The notes under the pieces are model-generated. The model was not told the DNA's origin, made no database searches, and was given only the letters and a program-made list of their open reading frames with translations. This document shows positions 25,901-31,961 of a stretch of 31,961 nt of DNA, piece by piece. The translations under genes and the position numbers were made by a program. Position 1 is the first letter of the stretch. The number at the start of each line of letters is the position of its first letter. The DNA is from Candidatus Dechloromonas phosphoritropha (lineage in GTDB: Bacteria > Pseudomonadota > Gammaproteobacteria > Burkholderiales > Rhodocyclaceae): positions 1 to 31,961 of the forward strand of contig JADKGN010000007.1 in NCBI GenBank assembly GCA_016722705.1. The letters run 5' to 3'.

Positions 25901-26068
25901 CTGTCGGAAATTGCCGCCGTGGTGCAAGCGACCGAGGGCGTCGATCGCGTGCGCAGCCTGATCGTCAGGAAGACCGGTGACGTGGTCCCGTCGGCCAATC
26001 AAATAGCCATTGGCGGTAACGATCTGCCGGCGGCCGGAAACCTCACTGTCCTGGCCACGGAGGCCTAG
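22952..26068 (+). CDS. Large baseplate wedge protein (Pvc11/gp6-like, baseplate J C-terminal domain)
   Basis: The 1038-residue protein starts MMEPLKHPPIEARQATDLLA in an ATGA overlap with gp25. The N-terminus has the wedge helical region (ALLKLAAHMGQVIAGQVNRI, KNFLAFLDFVGIDLSPPKSA). The middle has three similar beta-sandwich-type inserts, each with a Trp-rich strand: LVWEYSTADGWQPA near 224, LDWEYWDGTSWQLI near 366 and VVWWYWNGTDWTRL near 583. The C-terminus is baseplate J/gp47-like: GPLRIKSRDRAVTVEDYEWL, VTVIVVPGGHEAQPLPTEGL, PRYVSVDVSAEVVP, GGPDGNGWEFGRDIYLSEIA, EGVDRVRSLIV. It would form the core of the baseplate wedge. It is among the longest uninterrupted frames in the window. Confidence 0.92.
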   Translation: MMEPLKHPPIEARQATDLLAEMIKRIPTCYPEWKSAQEIPPDVLSLADDTRDFGMALLKLAAHMGQVIAGQVNRIPDKNFLAFLDFVGIDLSPPKSARAPLTFCLSDKAPDDGFVPKGTQVGAVKREDVIFETDEDLPVSRAALLGAYSVDPGKDRYLDLSAVVLAPSANSMNVFSDSGTSPAWLPNAHALYLGHDTLFSQAAEAGDHLSIVFEMATGDTLPALVWEYSTADGWQPAVDPSTTPTGQELKTPGIAKRAVEGHDDSGNAISRISYWLRAKTTDPKPLTISKVEVTVSIDNRSVLTYKAIFNNITVDISKDFLPFGERPKFNDTFYIASAPAFSGPSATVMITTVLSRAVITRTDVGLDWEYWDGTSWQLIAHTTQTGVPGPIAEYGFSDTTKAFTQNGSIGFTCPDMQPTSVNGDVDYWIRIRIVTGDYGKEATYRATANDAMTAELGKIETDAANYKKIIDLLTQYGLVDTYQYVAATFDPPSIKSLKLSYSLTTTTKTMMRLTNNGLVYRDVSSVAEFQPFSRWDDKVPVLYLEFDSVTAVPGTPLSVHLQVVQPVYGARTNAVGSDAPPAVVWWYWNGTDWTRLPSEDETDNLTRSGLLRFIVPVDAADRYLFGNQRLWLRASLESGGYRAPPRLEGITLNTVWASHGITFKDQILGSSNGDPKQAFQYPKFPVLTGQLVEIREPTLPTDADRALIVAAEGPDAIRTVNDTAGNITEVWVRWHDVAALSLSTAADRHYLLDRASGRLMFGDGVQGRIPPAGKTNIVARTYRAGGGTKGVCAKLTLTELKTTLPLIDKVTNYESSAGAADQENIDNVAMSGPLRIKSRDRAVTVEDYEWLAREAATEVAKSRCLALTSADSLLAANPPGNDPGWLTVIVVPGGHEAQPLPTEGLINTVKDYLGQRSLPTLATRIDVIGPRYVSVDVSAEVVPRRMAEAKTVEKHVFDQLTAFLHPLSGGPDGNGWEFGRDIYLSEIAAVVQATEGVDRVRSLIVRKTGDVVPSANQIAIGGNDLPAAGNLTVLATEA

Positions 26069-26070
26069 CC

Positions 26071-27117
26071 ATGCCGCTGCCGCAACCCAACCTCGACAAA
26101 CGCCGCTTCGACGACCTGGTCGCAGAAATGCGCGCGCTGATTCCGCAGTTCGCGCCAGAGTGGACCAACCACAATCCGTCCGATCCGGGTGTGACGCTGA
26201 CCGAACTCCTCGCCTGGGTGACCGAAGTCAACCTGTATCGTGCCAATCGGGTTCCGCCGCGCACAATTGCCAACTTCACCTCGCTGTTGTTGGGCGAATC
26301 GTCGCTCCCGAGCGACGCCTTCAAGGCCGCCATGAGCGGGATGTCTGCAAGCGACATCGAACGCGAGGTCCGGCAGGTGAGTGCCGAAGTTGAAGACGTC
26401 TTTGTCCGCTACGCCGAGAACGAAAACCGCGTCTCGGTGCTGATCGTGGTGCGCACCGGAGCGACACAACTTGCCGATATCGTCGCCACTACCCAGAAAC
26501 AATTGGCAAATTTATGGGTGGCGGGCCCGCAACTCACCGTTGAACTGCTGGAGGGCGCCAAACAGCGCGCTCTGCGGTTCTTCAATGACCCTTACCGCGC
26601 GATCACCACCTCGGATTTCGAGCGTGAGGCAATGTTGGCCGACCCTGCGGTTGGGCGGGTGGCCATCGTCGCCAATCCGCTGCTGGGAAGCATTACCGTC
26701 GCTGTCGTTTCTGCCGCTGGCGTTGTCGCGAGCACGAACCTCCTGGCCGCAGTCAAGCGTCGACTCGAGGACCGAAAGCTGGTCGGCACCCGGATTGTCG
26801 TCCGGCCAGCCGCCTACACTCCTGTTGACCTCAAGGTTCGGCTGGTGGTGAGGCCAAATTCCCTGGCGGAAGAGGCCGTCTCGGACACCGACCGCCTGGT
26901 CAGGCGTTTTTTTGATCCGCTTGCCGGCGGGCAGGACGGCGCCGGCTGGCCGTTTGGCCGGCCGGTGTCGGTGTATGAGCTTTATCGAATCGTCGAATCG
27001 GTACCGGGCGTGGACCACGTTGAAGCCGTCGAAATGAACGGTGACCCGGACCTCCACGAGGTGCCTATTGAAGATCTGCCGAGAATAAGCAGCCTGGAAA
27101 CAGTTGCGGTGAAGTGA
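26071..27117 (+). CDS. Second baseplate J-like wedge protein (short)
   Basis: The 348-residue protein starts MPLPQPNLDKRRFDDLVAEM and has LIPQFAPEWTNHNPSDPGVT followed by LTELLAWVTEVNLYRANRVP, a signature of contractile-tail wedge proteins. The C-terminal half repeats the baseplate J pattern of the upstream protein in shorter form: RAITTSDFEREAMLADPAVG, YTPVDLKVRLVVRP, GGQDGAGWPFGRPVSVYELY, VPGVDHVEAVEMNGDP. It lacks the Trp-rich inserts. It probably dimerises with the long wedge protein as gp6 does with gp7 in T4. The gap to its upstream neighbour is two bases. Confidence 0.9.
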   Translation: MPLPQPNLDKRRFDDLVAEMRALIPQFAPEWTNHNPSDPGVTLTELLAWVTEVNLYRANRVPPRTIANFTSLLLGESSLPSDAFKAAMSGMSASDIEREVRQVSAEVEDVFVRYAENENRVSVLIVVRTGATQLADIVATTQKQLANLWVAGPQLTVELLEGAKQRALRFFNDPYRAITTSDFEREAMLADPAVGRVAIVANPLLGSITVAVVSAAGVVASTNLLAAVKRRLEDRKLVGTRIVVRPAAYTPVDLKVRLVVRPNSLAEEAVSDTDRLVRRFFDPLAGGQDGAGWPFGRPVSVYELYRIVESVPGVDHVEAVEMNGDPDLHEVPIEDLPRISSLETVAVK

Positions 27118-27119
27118 CC

Positions 27120-27752
27120 ATGTCCAACGAAGACGCCGATTTTGATTACGCATCGTTGCTGCCGGAGTTGCTGCGGCATCCTGATTCCAGCCCGACCGGG
27201 GCGCAAGAGCCGTCGGCAGTGCGCCGCCTGCTTGCGGTCATCGATCCGATGTTCGCGGACTTTGAACTGTTGCTCGATGACCTATCCGACTATTTCGATC
27301 CATTGTTGGCGCGCGAGGATTTTCTACCCTGGCTGGCGAGCTGGACCGCGCTGGTGCTGCGCGCCGACTGGTCCGCGGCGCAGAAGCGAGAGGTGCTGAC
27401 CAGGATCATTCCGCTGTATCGCAAACGTGGTACGAAAGCGGGCCTGGAAGAGTACCTGAAGATATACGCAGGCGATGGCGTATCGATTCTTGACGAGCTT
27501 GATCCGATGCAGGTCGGCGTCACCGCGACCGTCGGCGTCGACACCGTCGTGGAAGGTCTGCCCGCACACTTCTTCCGCGCCAATGTCGCGTTCACGACGC
27601 CGGATCCAGCCGAGTTATCCAGGAAAACGGCATCCGTACGGGCGGTGCTCGATATCGAAAAGCCGGCCCACACCTACTACAACCTCAGCATTTCCGGTCC
27701 GACTTTCCAGATTGGTGAGCGGTCAACAGTGGGTAAAGATACACTTATCTAG
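27120..27752 (+). CDS. Phage tail protein I-like baseplate component (Pvc12 tail part)
   Basis: The start is taken at ATG 27120 (MSNEDADFDYASLLPELLRH); a GTG at 27114 would create a GTGA overlap and add two residues. The 210-residue protein has the P2 gpI/tail-protein TIGR02242-like pattern: VIDPMFADFELLLDDLSDYF, FLPWLASWTALVLRADWSAA, LTRIIPLYRKRGTKAGLEEY, and IEKPAHTYYNLSISGPTFQI at the end. The WLASW and RKRGT-GLEEYL motifs are strong. It links the wedge to the tail fibres encoded next. Confidence 0.9.
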   Translation: MSNEDADFDYASLLPELLRHPDSSPTGAQEPSAVRRLLAVIDPMFADFELLLDDLSDYFDPLLAREDFLPWLASWTALVLRADWSAAQKREVLTRIIPLYRKRGTKAGLEEYLKIYAGDGVSILDELDPMQVGVTATVGVDTVVEGLPAHFFRANVAFTTPDPAELSRKTASVRAVLDIEKPAHTYYNLSISGPTFQIGERSTVGKDTLI

Positions 27753-27773
27753 GGTCATTCAGGAGACAGCACA

Positions 27774-30545
27774 ATGACAATCAAACGGCTTAACTATTTC
27801 AACGGCCAGTTTCTTCGTCAGGAGGACTTCAACGACGAACAGAGCTATCACCTGACGATGCGTCGAAGCCACAACAGGCGGACGCATACCCCCGGCATCG
27901 TTGACGGTCTTACGGTGCTGGCGGCTGCCAACCAGGTCACGGTGAGCGACGGCCTGGCGGTAGACCAGTTCGGACGCGAGATCATCCTCGAAGCGGCGAC
28001 GCCGGTGCCGGTCGCCGCTAGTGATGTCAACGCCTTTGTCGTGATCGCTCTCGACGAGAAAAAGACCGACATCAAGACGGAGACCGGCATCCCCGGCGAA
28101 ACGCGCTGGAGCGAAAGTCCGGTGCTTCAGTTGGCCGACTCCGTCCCGGCCGGCGCTGTCGGCTTGGCCCAGATAGCGGCCGTGGCCGGGAGTGGCACGG
28201 TGACCCTGAACGGCGCCTATCGCCGCATCTATTCGGCACCGGCGTTGGCAGGCGACCTGACTGTAGGGCGCGACCTGACGGTGCATGGCAAAGTCGTCCT
28301 CGGTGACGAGGACAGCGATGCGGTGACGGTCGAAGGAACGATCAGCACGGGTCATTCCAGCGGCCGGCTGAAGATCGGTTCGAGCGTCGAGGTCACCGGA
28401 GACATCGTCGTCAGCGGCACGGTCGACGGTCGCGACGTGTCCAGCGACGGCAGCAAGCTGGATACCCACGCGGCCAGTACCGCCAATCCGCATGCTACAA
28501 GCGCCGCGCAGGTCGATACGCAGGGCGGTAGTAATCGACTCGCCACCCAGATCAACGCCGGGACCGGGATTATCGCCGAAGTGCGCATCGACAGCGCAAT
28601 CGCCCGCGAGACGCGGTTTAACGCCGCCAACGGACACGACCACGACGGCAGCGACAGCAAGAAAATCTCACCGACCAGCCTCGAGGGCGTCAACCCCAAC
28701 GTTACCGCCGCCAACCTGAATGTCCTCACCGGCGGATCGACTTCGAACGCCGCCGCGCTCCACACTCATCCCTTCGTGCCAGGCGACGGCAGCGTCACGC
28801 TCAAGAAACTGGACTTCACCACCCGGTTGCGGATGCTGAGAGTGCCTTTATTGACCCAGAGCCTCAATGCCGCAGGCAATGTAACCTTTTCATCCCTTTC
28901 CGGTATCGCTTTTGACGGAACCTGGCTCTGGGTGGCTGATAACCCAAGCGGCGTGGTCGTGAAGATCGACCTGGCCACCAATGTCGTAGTGGCGACGGTC
29001 GCAGTCGGTTATAACCCGTTTGCGTTGGCGTTTGGCGGCGGCTATCTGTGGGTGGCCAACTTCAGCAGCAACAGCGTCAGCAAGATCGACGTCACGACCA
29101 ATGCCGTGGTGGCGACGATCGGTGTCGGATCGGCGCCCAACGCCCTGACCATCAGTGGCGGATCGCTTTGGGTTGCGAATTACTACGGCAATTCAGTCAG
29201 CAAAATCGATATGGCGACCAATAGCGTCGCGGCGACGGTTACCGTCGGCGTCAACCCTACCGGTTTGGCGGTGGTCGGCAGCTTCCTGTGGGCGGCCAAC
29301 ACTGGCAGTAACAGCGTCAGCAAGATCAACATGGCGAGCAACACCGTGGTGGCCGAAGTATCCGTTGGCAGCCAGCCGAGGGGCTTGGCGACTGCAACGG
29401 CGACCTTTCTTTGGGTGGCCAATAGTGGCAACAATACGGTGAGCAAGGTCGATGTGGGTGCCAATACGGTAGTCGCCACCATTGCGGTCACAAATCAGCC
29501 GTCTGGGATTGCCGTCATTGGGAACTTTGTGTGTAGGCGAATCGGGGCAGGTCCAAAGGTTGATACCACCACCAACGCGTTGGTCGCGACCGTTCCGGGG
29601 TATGTCGGGACTTATGGTAATGGGATGGTGAGTGTCGGCGGCTTTCTGTGGGTTTCTGGCCAGGTTCAGGTGAACAAGATCGACGTCACGGCCAATACCT
29701 TGGCGGCAACGGTACTGCCGGCGGAAACTCGAGGCATGGCGTTTGATGGCCTGTATCTATGGGTGGCTGTTTATGGTAGCTCTCGCATAGTAAAGGTCGA
29801 CATCGACACCCTCAAAATCGTGCAGACCGTTCCGGTCGGGACAAAACCCCACAGTATTGCCTACAATGGCAGCCACATTTTCGTCACCAACTATGGCGGT
29901 AATAGCGTCAGCAAGATCGATCCGCTGACCGGTACGGTGGTGGCCACCATCGCGGTCGGGGCGAATCCCGCCGGCATTGCCTATAATGCCTACTATCGCA
30001 CGCTATGGGTGGCCAATAGCGGCGACGGGACCGTCAGCGTAATTTCCGACTCAGCCACCTCGGTGGCGGCGACCTATCCTGTGGGAACCAATCCGCAGGG
30101 GGTCGCGTGTGAAAGCTATTATGTCTGGGTCACCAACACCGGCAGCAATACGGTCACCAGACTAGGGGCCTGGGTCGGTGGCAATATCCACGCAACTATC
30201 TCCGTTGCTGCGGCTCCACAGGCGATCGTCTTTGACAACGCACGCATGTGGGTCACCCATGCCGCGACCAACAACCTGAGCACGATAGCCATTGACAACA
30301 ACACACTCACAACCGTCGCCTTGCCCGCACCCTCACAGCCGACCAGGATGTGTTTCAACGGTACCCATATCCTGGTCCAATGCATCGGTGGGCAGGCCTA
30401 TCGAATCGACATCTACACCAATACCGTCCAGGCCATACCTGGCTCCGGGCGTCTTGGATCTGGAAGCGTCAGCGGCGTGCTGGCCTTTGATGGCGTAAGT
30501 ACTTGGGCAGCAGATAATGGCACTCTTTACAGGGCAGTTGTCTAA
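27774..30545 (+). CDS. Tail fibre with C-terminal beta-propeller blades (Pvc13-position receptor-binding protein)
   Basis: The start has AGGAG upstream. The 923 residues divide in three. Residues 1-150 (MTIKRLNYFNGQFLRQEDFN, SYHLTMRRSHNRRTHTPGIV, VSDGLAVDQFGREIILEAAT) are the baseplate-attachment part seen in eCIS and phage proteins. Residues 150-375 are fibrous, with ASTANPHATSAAQVDT repeats and two HxH motifs, H288/H290 (NGHDHDG) and H330/H332 (LHTHPF), like the metal-binding histidines of trimeric phage fibres. Residues 376-923 are 14 blades of about 39 residues with the YVTN/YncE pattern LWVANxxxNSVSKIDxxTN followed by VVATIxVGxxPxGI. Blade 6 is degenerate. It should be a trimer that contacts the target cell. 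Function of the propellers as receptor binders is inferred. Confidence 0.88.
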   Translation: MTIKRLNYFNGQFLRQEDFNDEQSYHLTMRRSHNRRTHTPGIVDGLTVLAAANQVTVSDGLAVDQFGREIILEAATPVPVAASDVNAFVVIALDEKKTDIKTETGIPGETRWSESPVLQLADSVPAGAVGLAQIAAVAGSGTVTLNGAYRRIYSAPALAGDLTVGRDLTVHGKVVLGDEDSDAVTVEGTISTGHSSGRLKIGSSVEVTGDIVVSGTVDGRDVSSDGSKLDTHAASTANPHATSAAQVDTQGGSNRLATQINAGTGIIAEVRIDSAIARETRFNAANGHDHDGSDSKKISPTSLEGVNPNVTAANLNVLTGGSTSNAAALHTHPFVPGDGSVTLKKLDFTTRLRMLRVPLLTQSLNAAGNVTFSSLSGIAFDGTWLWVADNPSGVVVKIDLATNVVVATVAVGYNPFALAFGGGYLWVANFSSNSVSKIDVTTNAVVATIGVGSAPNALTISGGSLWVANYYGNSVSKIDMATNSVAATVTVGVNPTGLAVVGSFLWAANTGSNSVSKINMASNTVVAEVSVGSQPRGLATATATFLWVANSGNNTVSKVDVGANTVVATIAVTNQPSGIAVIGNFVCRRIGAGPKVDTTTNALVATVPGYVGTYGNGMVSVGGFLWVSGQVQVNKIDVTANTLAATVLPAETRGMAFDGLYLWVAVYGSSRIVKVDIDTLKIVQTVPVGTKPHSIAYNGSHIFVTNYGGNSVSKIDPLTGTVVATIAVGANPAGIAYNAYYRTLWVANSGDGTVSVISDSATSVAATYPVGTNPQGVACESYYVWVTNTGSNTVTRLGAWVGGNIHATISVAAAPQAIVFDNARMWVTHAATNNLSTIAIDNNTLTTVALPAPSQPTRMCFNGTHILVQCIGGQAYRIDIYTNTVQAIPGSGRLGSGSVSGVLAFDGVSTWAADNGTLYRAVV
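28899..30542 (+). repeat. Fourteen beta-propeller blade repeats within the fibre gene
   Basis: Blades start at about residue 376 and repeat every 39 residues on average. Conserved steps are G(I/L)A, LWVAN, N(S/T)V(S/T)KID, TNxVVATI and VGxNPxG. Blade 6 reads FVCRRIGAGPKVD and lacks the LWVAN strand; blade 14 is short and ends at the C-terminus. Fourteen equals two closed seven-bladed propellers. Confidence 0.75.
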
Positions 30546-30610
30546 ACGTCAAATCAGCCGGGCGCCTGTGCCGCGAAGCATCGATCGAAATTTGTCAGGA
30601 GAACGAGACC

Positions 30611-30883
30611 ATGAACTACTACAGAATTTCCTATTCCATCAACGCCAACAACGAACGCGTCTCTCCCAAGGAAATGAAAGGCGTCGTCTTCACGATGACC
30701 CAGGACCATGCCAGCGAGAATTTCATGGTCGCTGGCACGGAAGCCGCCATCGATGCCGATGGAACATCGATTGTCGCCCTGACAGAGGCAGCGGCCGAGA
30801 CCTTGATCAAGGCGCTTCGCGACAGCTTCCCGAAGCCACCGCCCTTTGCGGGTGCTCCGTTTCCCCCACCTCCCGGACGCTGA
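30611..30883 (+). CDS. Small hypothetical protein (90 residues)
   Basis: The start ATG 30611 has AGGAGAACGAG just upstream. The protein reads MNYYRISYSINANNERVSPK, then EMKGVVFTMTQDHASENFMV, an alanine-rich helix (IVALTEAAAETLIKALRDSF) and a Pro-rich tail (PKPPPFAGAPFPPPPGR). I do not recognise it. It lies 65 bp after the fibre stop and before the DUF4157 gene, so it may be an adaptor or chaperone for the fibre or for the following protein. No signal peptide or membrane helix is seen. Confidence 0.65.
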   Translation: MNYYRISYSINANNERVSPKEMKGVVFTMTQDHASENFMVAGTEAAIDADGTSIVALTEAAAETLIKALRDSFPKPPPFAGAPFPPPPGR

Positions 30884-31046
30884 CACGCAGACCTGCGGGC
30901 GGGCTGGGTAACGACCGCCTTCGTCGCGTGCGTCTTGGGTGGAGACATGGGCGTTGGCCAGGCACCGCCGGCGTCCATTCAGGTTCAGAATCCGGTCAGG
31001 AATGCCTTGGGTTCCGGTGCCGATCGATAGCGGGAGGTTTGGCAAT

Positions 31047-31961
31047 ATGAAAGCGACAAAGTAAACGATACAACCCCCAGCGAGCCGCGCGCGGCGCCCC
31101 GCTTCGGCGCCCTTGCCTGGTGGCCATTGCACCGGCTCAGCACTGTTACGCAGGGACCTCATCCAGGCCAAACTGACCGTCAGCCAACCGGACGACCGCT
31201 TTGAAAAGGAAGCCGACCGCGTCGCCGACCAAGTGCTGCGGATGCCCGCCCCGGCGCTGACCCGGCCCGACACCGAAGCAGCACCGATTCGCCCGCTGGC
31301 CATCCAGCGTCGGTGCCAGGAATGCGAAGAGGAGTTGCAGCGCCAGTTGCAGGGTTCGGCCACCGAAAGCGCCGGTCTCGACAGCGTCGCCGCCACCTTG
31401 CGCGGCACCGGCCGCCCCCTCGATCCGACCACCCGCGCCTTCTTCGAACCGCGCTTCGGCGTCGACTTCAGCGCCGTTCGCATCCACACCGGCACCCCTG
31501 CTGCGGCATCAGCCCGGGCCGTCAACGCCCTCGCCTACACCGTTGGCCGGGATGTGGTATTCAGCTCCGGTCAATACGCTCCGCACAGCGATAGCGGCAG
31601 AAAGTTGCTGGCGCATGAGTTGACGCATGTGGTGCAGCAGGGGGAGCCCTCACCGATCGTCACGAGCGACAAAGTGGAGCCCAGGATCCAGCGCCGCCTG
31701 GTGACCTTTGGCACCTTGGCGGACGTCAACTCGCTCCTGACTCTGCTGGGGCCGCGGGCCGGCCTGACTCTCGCGCTAAACCCTGCCAACAACCAGGCTC
31801 AGATCAACGCCGTCCTCGCGGCGGCTCCGCCCTCGGCCACCCTCCGCGCCAGGCTAACGGCGATCATCAACCACGCCACGCAACACGCCGAGGTGATCGT
31901 CGCTCGCGGTCAGCCGCAGGTCTTCGTCGGCGCGTTTCCGCAGCCGAGTGATCTGACGGTC
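31047..31961 (+). pseudogene. eCIS-associated DUF4157 protein, in-frame TAA at codon 6, runs off the window
   Basis: GGGAGG at 31031-31036 precedes ATG 31047, which reads MKATK then TAA (31062-31064), and the same frame continues open to the window end as TIQPPASRARRPASAPLP, LTVSQPDDRFEKEADRVADQ, VLRMPAPAL, RFGVDFSAVRIHTGT, NALAYTVGRDVVFSSGQYAP and LLAHELTHVVQQGEP. This is a typical DUF4157 (eCIS core, PF13699) domain; the HELTH zinc-type motif is at H190, E191, H194. DUF4157 is known as a marker domain of eCIS loci and occurs on proteins with many C-terminal toxin-like domains. After it come RRLVTFGTLADVNSLLTLLG and QHAEVIVARGQPQVFVGAFP. A single C-to-T change could explain the stop; internal starts (for example TTG 31113) might bypass it. 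Confidence 0.8.

Noticed and set aside
24821..26002. 393-residue minus-strand open frame opposite the large wedge gene
   Set aside because: Antisense of a well-supported baseplate gene; no motif recognised.
30947..31030. 27-codon open frame (MGVGQAPPASIQVQNPV...) before the DUF4157 gene
   Set aside because: Very short, with a poorly spaced ribosome binding site and no recognisable similarity; kept out as unsupported.
11039..31961. Prophage or type VI secretion locus
   Set aside because: No capsid, portal, terminase, integrase or TssJLM-like genes are seen in this window, while eCIS-specific Pvc15, Pvc16, Pvc7, DUF6760 and DUF4157 families are present.

Overview
The window is G+C-rich and looks betaproteobacterial. 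The best taxonomic clue is a secA then argJ gene order on the minus strand, which is common in Betaproteobacteria; a Rhodocyclales-type host is a reasonable guess but is not proven here. Roughly the first third is decayed or error-laden chromosomal sequence carrying insertion sequences. The remaining two thirds is a compact plus-strand operon for an extracellular contractile injection system (eCIS), a phage-tail-like nanosyringe of the Afp/PVC type.

Region 1 (1-8.9 kb). argJ, secA, a DUF1186/SEC-C gene, an XRE-like regulator and the 5' part of a type III restriction-modification methyltransferase (mod) can all be recognised by protein similarity. Every one of them is broken by multiple single-base indels. 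Some indels compensate each other and scramble only a key motif (the SecA zinc tail, the Mod DPPF motif). A perfect 18-bp inverted repeat lies between the regulator and mod. mod is cut off by an IS256-family element whose other end cuts a second IS256-family element, giving a nested or deletion junction. Region 2 (8.9-11.0 kb) has no gene except an IS1182-family element with an otherwise long intact transposase, followed by about 350 bp of hairpin-containing intergenic DNA that must hold the eCIS promoter or leader unless the operon is read from the IS.

Region 3 (11.0-31.96 kb) is the eCIS. The order is AAA+ ATPase (Pvc15-like), terminator/cap protein (Pvc16, DUF4255), one or two small proteins, a single sheath, tube protein 1, a tail-assembly/DUF6760 fusion, tube protein 2, a 744-residue Pro/Ala-rich repeat protein, a Pvc7-like tube-baseplate adaptor, a separate LysM protein, gp27-like hub, gp5-like spike, PAAR tip, gp25 wedge, a 1038-residue gp6/J-like wedge, a second short J-like wedge, a P2 I-like baseplate protein, a 923-residue fibre, a 90-residue unknown, and an eCIS-associated DUF4157 protein that runs off the end. 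Most neighbours overlap by 4-8 bp (ATGA junctions), so they are very likely co-transcribed and translationally coupled. Together they encode the contractile sheath, inner tube, spike, baseplate, receptor-binding fibre, assembly ATPase and a probable cargo or maturation protein. No tape-measure gene is recognised inside the window; it may lie downstream.

The most notable points are a tail fibre fused to about 14 beta-propeller blades (arithmetically two seven-bladed propellers), a near-identical 193-residue tandem duplication in the protein occupying the Pvc6 slot, an in-frame TAA at codon 6 of the DUF4157 gene behind a good ribosome binding site, and the sharp contrast between the intact eCIS genes and the indel-riddled housekeeping genes beside them.
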